DNA of 19,218 nucleotides, taken from assembly GCA_019247235.1 (NCBI GenBank), contig JAFAPG010000708.1, forward strand, positions 1 through 19,218. The letters are read 5' to 3'. The notes below the pieces were generated by a model. The model saw only the letters and a list, made by a program, of their open reading frames with translations, was not told where the DNA came from and did no database searches. The translations under genes and the position numbers were made by a program. Each line of letters starts with the position of its first letter. The stretch's first letter is position 1. Origin of the DNA: Acidobacteriota bacterium. Its GTDB lineage: Bacteria; Acidobacteriota; Terriglobia; Terriglobales; Acidobacteriaceae. Positions 1 through 7,809 of this stretch are shown in pieces.

Positions 1-2431
1 TCATGCTGCGCAGCTCGCGCTTGGCCTCTGCGCCTTCAGCTAAAAACCGCTCCAAGGCATATCCCACGCCAAACCAGGCAGGAAGCGCATGGCGGCTTTG
101 CATCCATCCAAAGACCCAGGGTATCGCTCGCAAGTCTTCAAGCCTGCGACTGCTCGAACGTCGCGCTGGACGCGAACCGATGCGGGCATGTTCCAATTCG
201 TTGACGGGCGTGGCCTGTTCGAAGTATTCAATCACCTCGGGATTTTCAGCCACTTGGCTGCGGTAAAAGCTATAAGCGTGATTGGACATTTGCTCTAGGA
301 TCGCACCCCAAGGCTTCTCGCTGGGCTCTTCGCATGCACGCGTGAGCGCCTCAAGCGACGCGGCAATCATGATTTCTAGATTCCACTCAGCCAGCACCGG
401 ATCGGAATACTTCCAATTCAGCACCTCTCCCTGTTCAGTAATGCGGATCTGACCGGAAAAATCTCCTGCCGGCTGCGCCAGGATGGCGTTGTGGGTCGGG
501 CCGCCACCTCTTCCGACCGTTCCCCCGCGTCCATGAAAAAGTCTGAGCTTTACCTGATGTTTTTGCGCCGCTCGATGCAGTGCGCGGTGGGTCTTATAGA
601 GCTCCCAGATGCTGGTCAACATACCACCATCCTTGTTCGAATCCGAATAGCCGAGCATGACTTCCTGCCAGCCGGACCACGAATCAACGAGTGAATGGTA
701 GTCGGGGTCCGACCAAAGATGGTCCATAATGGTCGCCGCATTACGCAACGACTGAATGGATTCAAATAGGGGAACGAGCATCAAACCAGGATCGTCGCCC
801 GCACCTTCGAGACGCACTCCCGTCAACTGTGCAAGCTTGATCAGGTCACCGATATCGTCTACCGATTCTACCCCGCTAATTACGTACTGACGAATGCCGG
901 CCGCAGGAAAGGAAGCTCTCCACGCGCGGATGCCGCGAAATAAACCAAGCATGCTCTCGGTCTCGGAGGAGAGCGCTGGTCGACTGGCCGAGGCAAATAG
1001 TTCGCTCGAGACGGGAAGGGTCGCCACCGACCGCAAATTCTTTCCTTGAATGTCTTCTAGGGCATGTCGATGCACCCGAGCGTGTTGACGAAGATCCAGA
1101 GTAGAAAGATGAAACCCAAAAGTGCGGACCTTGCGAATCAAGGGATCGAGCAAGAGCGCGGCCAGCCGCTCAGCGCGATTCGCCGCCAGGCTCTCGCGCA
1201 GCAGGGTAAGATCGGCGGCGAACTCCAGGGCGCTGCGGTAGAAGTATTGCTGGTCAGAGCCGCTCGGCCGTAATCGCAGAATGAGATAACGCAGGAACTG
1301 ACGATACTTTTCCGTTCGCGAGATGCGCGCCTGTCGTGCTGGTTCCTCTCCCATCTGGGCAGCGTAATGTGCAAGCTTTTCCTCAAACAGGGGTGCTACC
1401 CGAACCTGGCGCGAGGAGGAGCTGAGTTGCTCAATGATGTGTTCGATTTCGTCCACGTAGTGCGCTAGGATTGTGTTGCGTGCCCGCTCCAGCGCTTCTC
1501 GGGTGCTGTCGGGCGTGACAAAAGGATTCCCGTCGCGGTCTCCACCAATCCAAGAGCCAAAATAAAGGACCTGAGGAACCTGATCGGCGCTCAGGCTCAA
1601 CCCATAGACGTCGGCGAAAGACTCGCGAATCTCGCTATAGATCCGTGGCAGGCTCTCAAAGATCGACATAGGGTAGTGATCGAGGCCCATGCGAATTTCG
1701 TCCGTTACCAGCGGCTTTTCGACACGCACTTCATCGGTTTGCCACAGTGCCGTAACCTCGGAGGCGATGAGATGTTCTAAGCTTAGAGCTTCGCTCGTCG
1801 GCAAAGGCAAGCGATCCAGCAATTCCAGATAGCGCGAAATGCGGCGGCGCTTCTCTAATACCGTGCGGCGGGCTACCTCCGTCGGATGAGCGGTGAATAC
1901 GGGAACGACTTTGATTTCGCCGAGCGCTCGAAGAGCCTGTTCTGCCGTGATCCCGGCGTTCCGTAGTTTCTCGAGAGTGCCCCGAAACGAACCTGGCAGA
2001 GGCGGTTGCTCGGCATGAAATCTTCCCGCGCGGCGACGGCGTTTGCGATGATTGGTTTCGGCCAGATTGGTCAATTCAAAATAGATGGCGAACGATTTCG
2101 TGACTTCATAGGCTTGTCGGATCGTGAGGGAACGAACGATCTGTTTGGCTTCTTTCATCTCCTCGTTGTGAACCTCGGGGTCAACCGAAGCGTCACCGCG
2201 TGCCTGGATCAGCAACCGCCGCAGTTGTTCAACTGTCCTGAATAGCGCGTCACCGGCTTGTTCGACCAGCACCCGACCGAGCAGTATGCCGAGTGAACGC
2301 ACGTCGCGGCGCAGGGGGTGCTCCTTGATTCGATCGTCGGTGGCTGAGGTCAACTCCGCGAGTCGACCGGCCTGATCGCGCGCCGCCCACAAAGCTTCTG
2401 CCATCGAACCATGGTAAACGATGGAGGACAT
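1..2431 (-). CDS. ppc: Phosphoenolpyruvate carboxylase, C-terminus cut by window edge
   Basis: Cytosolic anaplerotic enzyme that carboxylates phosphoenolpyruvate with bicarbonate to oxaloacetate. I read the minus strand codon by codon and the frame is open from the ATG at 2431 to the left edge, giving about 810 of the usual 880-930 residues; the C-terminal part lies outside. Diagnostic motifs are intact and in order: FTAHPTE with the catalytic His near residue 182, FGSWIGGDRDGNPF, VRTFGFHLSTLDLRQH, VMLGYSDSNKDGG (about 630-660), HGRGGTVGRGGGPTHN (about 492-535) and AIPWVFGWMQSRHALP (about 85-125). The start is uncertain: no Shine-Dalgarno is visible before 2431, and an in-frame ATG at 2404 is the alternative. 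The gene is divergent from the two-component operon at 2527, with about 95 nt between starts. Family identification is firm; allosteric behaviour cannot be judged here. Confidence 0.97.
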   Translation of the reverse strand, partial: MSSIVYHGSMAEALWAARDQAGRLAELTSATDDRIKEHPLRRDVRSLGILLGRVLVEQAGDALFRTVEQLRRLLIQARGDASVDPEVHNEEMKEAKQIVRSLTIRQAYEVTKSFAIYFELTNLAETNHRKRRRRAGRFHAEQPPLPGSFRGTLEKLRNAGITAEQALRALGEIKVVPVFTAHPTEVARRTVLEKRRRISRYLELLDRLPLPTSEALSLEHLIASEVTALWQTDEVRVEKPLVTDEIRMGLDHYPMSIFESLPRIYSEIRESFADVYGLSLSADQVPQVLYFGSWIGGDRDGNPFVTPDSTREALERARNTILAHYVDEIEHIIEQLSSSSRQVRVAPLFEEKLAHYAAQMGEEPARQARISRTEKYRQFLRYLILRLRPSGSDQQYFYRSALEFAADLTLLRESLAANRAERLAALLLDPLIRKVRTFGFHLSTLDLRQHARVHRHALEDIQGKNLRSVATLPVSSELFASASRPALSSETESMLGLFRGIRAWRASFPAAGIRQYVISGVESVDDIGDLIKLAQLTGVRLEGAGDDPGLMLVPLFESIQSLRNAATIMDHLWSDPDYHSLVDSWSGWQEVMLGYSDSNKDGGMLTSIWELYKTHRALHRAAQKHQVKLRLFHGRGGTVGRGGGPTHNAILAQPAGDFSGQIRITEQGEVLNWKYSDPVLAEWNLEIMIAASLEALTRACEEPSEKPWGAILEQMSNHAYSFYRSQVAENPEVIEYFEQATPVNELEHARIGSRPARRSSSRRLEDLRAIPWVFGWMQSRHALPAWFGVGYALERFLAEGAEAKRELRSM

Positions 2432-2453
2432 AGCCTGTTGCCGCCGGCAGGCT
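2432..2453. repeat. Inverted repeat abutting the ppc start
   Basis: AGCCTG at 2432-2437 is mirrored by CAGGCT at 2448-2453, with a GC-rich centre that can pair further. It sits directly against the ppc start codon, where a ribosome site would be expected, and AGCCTG recurs at 2506-2511. It could be a hairpin in the ppc leader or a regulator site in the divergent promoter region. No function is shown. Confidence 0.35.
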
Positions 2454-2488
2454 GAACTGTCCCCTAGTCGAAAAAAGCCAGGAGCCGC

Positions 2489-2517
2489 TTGCAGAGGCGT
2501 CTGCTAGCCTGAATAAT
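2489..2517 (+). promoter_or_regulatory. Candidate promoter of the response regulator operon
   Basis: TTGCAG at 2489-2494 and AATAAT at 2512-2517 are separated by 17 nt. The -10 matches consensus at 5 of 6 positions, the -35 only at TTG. Transcription would start around 2524, at or next to the start codon, so the mRNA may be leaderless. A small inverted repeat (GCAGA 2491-2495, TCTGC 2500-2504) overlaps the -35 and could be an operator. Prediction by eye only. Confidence 0.35.
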
Positions 2518-2526
2518 GAGTACGTG

Positions 2527-3954
2527 ATGGCTACTCAGGAAAAGGTCCTCATCGTCGAGGACGAAGAAAACGAAAGAACCGGGTTGGCGGAGCTGATCTC
2601 CTCCTGGGGATATGTCACCGAAACCGCGCGGGATGGTCTCGAAGGCCACGAGAAGGTGGTTTCCTGGTCGCCTTCGATGGTCATTACAGATTTGAAGATG
2701 CCGCGCATGGATGGGCTCGAACTGCTCGAGAAAGTGGCCGGGGATAGTCGCACGATTGCCCTCATCGTGGTCACCGCCCAAGGAACCATCGATAGCGCCG
2801 TACAAGCTATGCGCATGGGGGCTTACGATTACATCACCAAGCCCATTGACACCAATCGCCTGCGCACCATCCTGCAGAACGCGTCGGCTTTGCTGGGGGC
2901 ACGCACCGAGCTTGAGGTGACGCGCCGCAAGCTGAGGGATGCTGGATCGCTCGGTTCTTTGGTGGGACCTTCCAAAAAAATGCAGGAAATTTTTCGTCTG
3001 ATCGAGCTGGTGGCTCCAAGCACGGCTTCGGTCCTGATCACCGGGGCGAGCGGAACCGGGAAAGAGCTGGTAGCCCGCACCATTCATGAGCTCAGTCCGC
3101 GGCGTACAAAGCCCTTTGTCGCCATTAATTGTGCCGCTATTCCTGAAACCCTGATCGAGAGCGAAATCTTTGGCCATGAGAAGGGTGCATTTACTGGGGC
3201 TCTGGAGCGTCGGACGGGGTGCTTTGAGTTGGCCGAAAGTGGAACCCTTTTGCTGGATGAAATTGGCGAAATGCCCATTGCCACTCAAGCCAAGCTGCTG
3301 CGCGTGCTTGAGGATCGCAAACTGCGGCGACTGGGAAGCAAAGTGGAGACCACGGTTGACGTTCGGGTTCTCGCGGCTACCAATAAGGTGCCGGAAGAGG
3401 CCGTCGCGCGGGGAGAACTGCGCAACGATCTCTACTATCGATTGAACGTATTTAATATTCACATGCCGCCTCTGCGAGAGCATCGCGAGGATATCCCCGA
3501 TTTGGTGCATGCTTTGCTTGAGGAGATGGGTGCCAAACACGGGCGCAGAGTGGCCACGGTGAGTGAAGCGGTGCTGAATGCTTTTCGCAATTACACCTGG
3601 CCGGGAAATGTTCGCGAGCTTCGTAATACTCTCGAGCGGGCGGTGATCGTCTGCGAGGGGCCGGTGATCGAAAGTAAGCATTTGCCTCCCGGTTTTGGGC
3701 ATGCTCCGGTGCGTCCCTCGGCAGATGACGCGGATTCTATTCGCGTGGGCGTAGGTACCACGGTGGGAGAGGCGGAGCGGTTGTTGATCCTAAAGACTTT
3801 GGAATCCACGAATAACAACAAGACTAGAGCCGCGGAGATTCTAGGCATCAGCCTAAAGACATTGCATAACAAGTTGAAAGAATACGGCAGCTCGGGAAAC
3901 GACGGCGTCGGTCGCGGCGAGAGAGAAGAGACGGAGGAAATCAAAGAGCCGTAG
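2527..3954 (+). CDS. NtrC-family sigma-54-dependent response regulator
   Basis: DNA-binding transcription activator of a two-component system. Residues are numbered from the GTG at 2524 (476 aa). Receiver domain about 6-122 with acidic D13, phosphoacceptor D56 in VITDLKMP, T84 and K106, all present. AAA+ sigma-54 interaction domain about 145-385: Walker A GASGTGKE (174-181), the GAFTGA loop (221-226) that contacts sigma-54, Walker B LLLDEIGEM (242-250) and a WPGNVREL motif (339-346). C-terminal Fis-type helix-turn-helix about 425-455 (KTRAAEILGISLKTLHNKL), followed by a charged tail rich in Gly and Glu. Every element needed for activation of sigma-54 promoters is intact. Start is either GTG 2524 or ATG 2527; neither has a good Shine-Dalgarno. 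The gene for its likely partner kinase follows after 73 nt. Target genes are unknown; I saw no convincing -24/-12 promoter in the window. Confidence 0.95.
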   Translation: MATQEKVLIVEDEENERTGLAELISSWGYVTETARDGLEGHEKVVSWSPSMVITDLKMPRMDGLELLEKVAGDSRTIALIVVTAQGTIDSAVQAMRMGAYDYITKPIDTNRLRTILQNASALLGARTELEVTRRKLRDAGSLGSLVGPSKKMQEIFRLIELVAPSTASVLITGASGTGKELVARTIHELSPRRTKPFVAINCAAIPETLIESEIFGHEKGAFTGALERRTGCFELAESGTLLLDEIGEMPIATQAKLLRVLEDRKLRRLGSKVETTVDVRVLAATNKVPEEAVARGELRNDLYYRLNVFNIHMPPLREHREDIPDLVHALLEEMGAKHGRRVATVSEAVLNAFRNYTWPGNVRELRNTLERAVIVCEGPVIESKHLPPGFGHAPVRPSADDADSIRVGVGTTVGEAERLLILKTLESTNNNKTRAAEILGISLKTLHNKLKEYGSSGNDGVGRGEREETEEIKEP

Positions 3955-4027
3955 TGGAATTGGCTGTCGGCATTGGGGGAGGGTTTGCCGCCCGTGCCGA
4001 CCACTGGCACCGCTGGGTCGCTTGTTC

Positions 4028-5914
4028 ATGCGTCGCCGGACTCAAATCGTACTGGCCATAACCTTCATGGTCGCGGCCTTAGCCTCAGGCGCTGCGTACC
4101 TGTACATCTCCCAGCTGCTGCGCGACAAAATCACTGCCGTGCAAGATGCCGCGACCTACTCCGCCTCCCAGTTGGCCTACCTGGCCGCCAATGTCGCTCC
4201 CGATCTTAACGACACTCGCGTAGACACCAATAATCCCGAGGCTGTGCGTCGCGGGATTGCCTATTATCTGGGCACCGATCGCGACCTCAATCTTATGCTG
4301 GAGTCGCTCGTGGGAAGCTGGACCCCGATCTACGACGTCGCCATTCTGGACTCCGATGGCAAAGCCATTCTGCATAGCGATTTGAATCTCATCGGCAAGA
4401 AAGTTGCTGACCGGCCCGACTTCAGCATCATTGAAAATGCCGGCTTCCGACGCAAATTGCGTCTGATTTATAGCTCTCCCACTCTGTACGAAGTCCGCCT
4501 GCCGCTCCTGCTCGGCGGACAAATCTTCGGCAGCATTCGAGTGGGAGTTTCGACGATCTTTCTTCGCCACGAGCTGACTCCCAAGCTGCAACGGGCTCTG
4601 TTGCTTTCCGCGGTCGCGATTCTATGCTCGCTGATTTTGGCGGCAGGTTTGTCTCATGTGGCCTTAGGGCCGCTCGAGCATATCAGCAGAAGCCTGGATA
4701 CAATGACCGACGGCCAGCAAGCCGGATTGTCCTCGGGTGAGGAGAGCGAGGATGAGTATGGCGAAGTGAGCGTGAAGATTGCCAATTTGGGCCGTCAGAT
4801 GCGCGATGCTCGGGAGATCTTCTCGGCTTTGAAGAGCAATGTCGACCAGATCATGTCCAGTCTGCAAGACGGACTCATGTTGTTCACCCAGGGCGCCAAG
4901 GTGGTTCTGGTCAGCGCCTCGGTCGAGCGTTTTCTTGGCCGACCCCGCAGCGAGTTGCTAGGGCGAGGCGCCAAAGAAATCTTCTCTCCGGGATCGGCCT
5001 TTGGGGCCTTGATGCTGGATTCCTTTCGCTTGCATCACCATGTCGAGCAGCGCGAGATGGAAATGCCGAATGGTCGCCGAGTGCAGATTTCTCTCGATTT
5101 CATTCATGAGCGAGGCGCGCAGATCGGCGCGCTATTGACCATGCGGGATGCCGAGTCGGCTCGACGCATCGAAGACGAAATTGAACTCTCCCGTCGCATC
5201 TCCGCCAGTGGCCGGGTAACTCGAGGCGTAGCTCATGAAGTAAAAAATCCCATCAACGCCATTGTGCTGCACCTTCAGCTTTTACGAAACAAGCTTCATC
5301 AGATCGATCCTGATACCAGCCGACATGTGGATATCATTGACAGCGAAATTCATCGCCTCGATCGGGTCGTACAAATTCTCGTCGACTTTACCCGTCCGCG
5401 AGAGCTGCGTCTGGAATATACCGATTTGCGGCTAGTTCTCGACGAAGTTTCCCTGCTCGCTTCCCCGGAAGCGGAGCAGCACCGGGTCAAGCTGGTGCGA
5501 GAGTTTTCTCCACAAACCATTTCCGTTAAGGTCGATATTGATTTCATGAAGCAAGCTATCTTGAATGTGGTTCTGAACGGCATCCAGGCCATGCCGAATG
5601 GTGGCACGCTTACCATCGCTGCCTACCGTGAGGAAGATGCGGTGGTGACTGAGATACGCGACCAAGGCACAGGTATCCCGGCCAATGTGCAGGAAAAGAT
5701 CTTCGAATTGTATTTCACCACCAAGAAATCGGGCAGCGGGATCGGATTAGCGCAAACCTACCAGGTCATGCAATGGCACTATGGATCCGTGGATTTCGAA
5801 TCCAGCGAGGGCCAAGGCACGACGTTTCGCTTACGGCTGCCGCTCGCGGACTTGCGACCCGCGCCGCTCGAAGAAGTGACAGCAGTACCGGCCGACCTGT
5901 CCAGCCAAAGCTGA
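4028..5914 (+). CDS. Membrane sensor histidine kinase (NtrB-like transmitter)
   Basis: Inner-membrane sensor kinase, very probably the phosphodonor of the NtrC-type regulator encoded just upstream. From the ATG (628 aa): TM1 about 6-28, an extracytoplasmic sensor region of about 155 residues, TM2 about 188-209, HAMP-like linker about 210-260, a PAS-like segment about 265-370 (NVDQIMSSLQDGLMLF), then the transmitter. The H-box reads GVAHEVKNPINAI with the phospho-accepting His near 403. The ATPase domain shows N-box NVVLNGIQAMPNGG, G1 DQGTGIP, F-box ELYFTTK and G2 GSGIGLAQ. The periplasmic part has a GLTx-free, Cache/sCache-like look (YDVAILDSDGKAILHS), so a small-molecule ligand is a reasonable guess but not shown. 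An in-frame TTG at 4022 is a less likely start. No Shine-Dalgarno is visible, so expression may rely on coupling to the upstream gene. The stop is 1 nt before the next start. Confidence 0.95.
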   Translation: MRRRTQIVLAITFMVAALASGAAYLYISQLLRDKITAVQDAATYSASQLAYLAANVAPDLNDTRVDTNNPEAVRRGIAYYLGTDRDLNLMLESLVGSWTPIYDVAILDSDGKAILHSDLNLIGKKVADRPDFSIIENAGFRRKLRLIYSSPTLYEVRLPLLLGGQIFGSIRVGVSTIFLRHELTPKLQRALLLSAVAILCSLILAAGLSHVALGPLEHISRSLDTMTDGQQAGLSSGEESEDEYGEVSVKIANLGRQMRDAREIFSALKSNVDQIMSSLQDGLMLFTQGAKVVLVSASVERFLGRPRSELLGRGAKEIFSPGSAFGALMLDSFRLHHHVEQREMEMPNGRRVQISLDFIHERGAQIGALLTMRDAESARRIEDEIELSRRISASGRVTRGVAHEVKNPINAIVLHLQLLRNKLHQIDPDTSRHVDIIDSEIHRLDRVVQILVDFTRPRELRLEYTDLRLVLDEVSLLASPEAEQHRVKLVREFSPQTISVKVDIDFMKQAILNVVLNGIQAMPNGGTLTIAAYREEDAVVTEIRDQGTGIPANVQEKIFELYFTTKKSGSGIGLAQTYQVMQWHYGSVDFESSEGQGTTFRLRLPLADLRPAPLEEVTAVPADLSSQS

Positions 5915-5915
5915 T

Positions 5916-6476
5916 ATGAGACTCCTTGGAAAACTGCGAGATGTCGCCATCCTCCTTTCACTCGTCACCATGATGCCCGCGTTCTGCCGCGCGCAACCAG
6001 ATGAGCCTCGGATTGAGAGCGTACCTCAATCCGAGCCGCCGAAGTCGGCGGCGCAAACAGCCGACCAGCCGACCGCGGAACAGCAAAAGTCCGAGGCTGG
6101 AGCGGCGTCCGCAACAGCGGGTGCGAAAAAGTCGGCAGCGAAAAAAAGAACACGACATCTGTCCACCTCGGAATGCGGCAAGGTGGTGGTGACAAACGGC
6201 GGGGCCAAAGAACATCCTGAACAGTTGGCGCCGGGTATGGCGAAAGAGGAAGAGTTAAAAGAACGCGAGAATACCCGACAGCTTCTTGCCACTACCGATG
6301 CTAACTTGAAGAGTATCGCCGGTCGCCAGCTCACGCCCCTGCAGCAGAACATGCTAGCTCAAATCCACAGTTTCGTGAATCAATCCAAGGCAGCCTCTGA
6401 TGCCGGAGATCTGGCTCGAGCCAGCACCCTGGCTTCGAAGGCTCACCTGTTGTCGGACGAACTGGCTAAAAAATAA
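5916..6476 (+). CDS. Small exported Ala/Lys-rich protein, last gene of the two-component operon
   Basis: 186 aa, not a family I can name. Residues 1-27 form a signal peptide (charged start, hydrophobic AILLSLVTMMPAF, likely cleavage after FCRA before QPDE). Residues 28-80 are a disordered stretch rich in Pro, Ala, Ser, Gln and Lys, with an AKKSAAKKRTR basic patch. Residues 80-100 contain a single Cys (STSECGKVVV). The last 75 residues look like an alpha-helical domain with a coiled or TPR-like hairpin (LTPLQQNMLAQIHSFVNQSK, then AGDLARASTLASKAHLLSDE). The ATG lies 1 nt after the kinase stop, so translation is probably coupled and the protein is made with the kinase. It could be a periplasmic partner of the sensor or simply an envelope protein. 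It ends 4 nt from the convergent TPR gene. Confidence 0.85.
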   Translation: MRLLGKLRDVAILLSLVTMMPAFCRAQPDEPRIESVPQSEPPKSAAQTADQPTAEQQKSEAGAASATAGAKKSAAKKRTRHLSTSECGKVVVTNGGAKEHPEQLAPGMAKEEELKERENTRQLLATTDANLKSIAGRQLTPLQQNMLAQIHSFVNQSKAASDAGDLARASTLASKAHLLSDELAKK

Positions 6477-6500
6477 ACTCCTATTTTCCCGCCGCGCGGG
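6468..6500 (-). terminator. Candidate terminator between convergent genes
   Basis: CCCGC (6488-6492) and GCGGG (6496-6500) form a GC hairpin inside the last codons of the minus-strand TPR gene. On the minus strand it is followed after about 11 nt by a T-rich run over the opposing gene's end. An AT inverted repeat (AAAATA 6470-6475, TATTTT 6482-6487) spans both stop codons. The spacing is not classical, so this is tentative. Confidence 0.25.
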
Positions 6501-7614
6501 CGGAGTTAACCTTGGTAAGCAAATCTTTGACCGGCGGTTGCATAGGCCCGGGTATCTTCGCCGCATCGGTCAGTACTGCACGGGCCTCGGTGAGGCGGTT
6601 TAGCTTAGCGTAATCCCAGCCGAGAAAATAGGCCGACACCGCATACTGCTGCTCATCTTGTCCTTTGAGAAGTGCGATGGCCGATTTCAATTCGGTGATA
6701 GATGGCACGGTCTTTTCCTGTTTCGCATATACCCGGCCTAAGATCGAATGGGCAACGCCGGCCGAAACTTTGCGCGATCGATCCGCATCTGGCTGTTCGG
6801 CTTTGGCGGTGACGATCGTTCTCTGCGCGTAGGTGACCGCCTTTCCGAGCGCGCCCGGTTCTGAGCTGTCCACATATGCATTTGCCAGCATCAGCAGCGC
6901 GCCTTCATCCTCGGGGTTCCCGGCCAATACTTTTTCTGCGTAAGCCACAAGTCGCTTTGTATCTTTCAGCTCGGCCAGCGACAACATGGCGTAATTGGCG
7001 ATTTGATCGTCCATGCCAGATTGGGGGAAGGTCGTTTTGAACTGGTCGATGTAGTCCATGCGGGTAGTGGAGTTATTTTCTGCGGCAATGGCATTGAAGG
7101 CAGCGTTTTGAAAGAACTCGTACGCACCACGGTTTGCCTCTTTGGCAGCCGCTATATTCGAGGCAAACTGTTCGTCGCTTAGATCTGCTGGTTTGGCTTG
7201 TTTCGCGATAGAGTTGTACACCGCACCGCCGTCGAGTGAATATCTGAACTGCCGAGCGTTGTCTTTCGCCTGTTGTGCAAGCATCACCTGAGAGGTGAGA
7301 AGATCAAGATTATGTGGTGAGGCGGCTACCGCTTTGTCTCCGCATTCGATGGCTTTAGCAAAGTCCCCCGTAGTCTGGTAGGACTGCGATAGTTGCCAGT
7401 TTGCGTACGCCACGGCGACGGGATTAGAAGCGTACTTCGCCAGGAAATCTTGGTACATTTGCAATTTCTTGTTTGCGTCTGGCTCGCTGCCGATGGTGGT
7501 AAGGTCTTTATCCTCGGGGGTGCCGGCCGGAATGGCGAGCTTCTCCACTTGGCTGTAAGCGAGGGGAGCGAGGGATAAGAGAAGTGTGAAAAGCCGAGCG
7601 CGTGTGGTTTTCAT
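6481..7614 (-). CDS. Exported TPR-repeat protein
   Basis: 377 aa from the ATG at 7614. That start is chosen over an upstream in-frame codon at 7680 because GAGGTGA (7617-7624 region, minus strand) is a strong Shine-Dalgarno about 5 nt away, and because the protein then begins with a clear signal peptide (MKTTRARLFTLLLSLAPLAYS, cut before QVEK). The mature part is all-helical with TPR-like units, for example AYANWQLSQSYQTTGDFAKA followed by IECGDKAVAASPHNLDLL, and later ALLMLANAYVDSSEP and SILGRVYAKQEKTVPSITEL. There are no catalytic motifs. TPR proteins of this kind act as envelope protein-interaction scaffolds; the partner is unknown. It is transcribed toward the two-component operon and divergent from the GT39 gene. 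A perfect palindrome lies in its upstream region. Confidence 0.88.
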   Translation of the reverse strand: MKTTRARLFTLLLSLAPLAYSQVEKLAIPAGTPEDKDLTTIGSEPDANKKLQMYQDFLAKYASNPVAVAYANWQLSQSYQTTGDFAKAIECGDKAVAASPHNLDLLTSQVMLAQQAKDNARQFRYSLDGGAVYNSIAKQAKPADLSDEQFASNIAAAKEANRGAYEFFQNAAFNAIAAENNSTTRMDYIDQFKTTFPQSGMDDQIANYAMLSLAELKDTKRLVAYAEKVLAGNPEDEGALLMLANAYVDSSEPGALGKAVTYAQRTIVTAKAEQPDADRSRKVSAGVAHSILGRVYAKQEKTVPSITELKSAIALLKGQDEQQYAVSAYFLGWDYAKLNRLTEARAVLTDAAKIPGPMQPPVKDLLTKVNSARAAGK

Positions 7615-7640
7615 TGGATCACCTCGACGGACCGGCCGCC

Positions 7641-7669
7641 ATCGTATCTCCGAAGAGCTTGCTATGCAA
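7641..7669 (-). promoter_or_regulatory. Candidate promoter of the TPR gene
   Basis: On the minus strand TTGCAT (7664-7669) and TACGAT (7641-7646) are separated by 17 nt and lie just upstream of the ribosome site of the TPR gene. The matches to consensus are modest (3 of 6 and 4 of 6). The -35 falls inside the 7656-7672 palindrome, which would fit operator control. Confidence 0.25.
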
Positions 7670-7672
7670 GCT
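7656..7672. repeat. Perfect 17-bp palindrome, candidate operator
   Basis: AGCTTGC (7656-7662), TAT, GCAAGCT (7666-7672): seven perfectly paired bases each side of a 3-nt centre, in the divergent region between the TPR and GT39 genes, 42 nt from the TPR start. It fits a dimeric repressor site, or a hairpin if transcribed. No second copy was noticed in the window. Confidence 0.5.
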
Positions 7673-7809
7673 GAATACAATCTCGCCAGCCGGCCATCGA
7701 AGTGTTAGCCGCGAGCCGACGAACCCACTACGCGCGCCTGGAGTTCGTCGCCTTGCTCCGCTCCGCGATTCTAGCGGTCGTACCTGCTCCTGCTGTAGTC
7801 TGAGGATCA

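Noticed and set aside
2464..3702. 412-aa open frame antisense to the response regulator
   Set aside because: It lies opposite a clear NtrC-family gene, has no family motifs, and its His/Gln/Arg-rich composition is that of a codon-bias shadow.
4005..4023. TGGCAC word as a sigma-54 promoter before the kinase gene
   Set aside because: The -12 half (TTGC) is not at the required spacing.
4085..4591. 168-aa antisense frame inside the kinase gene
   Set aside because: Shadow of the sensor-domain coding sequence; no motifs and no ribosome site.
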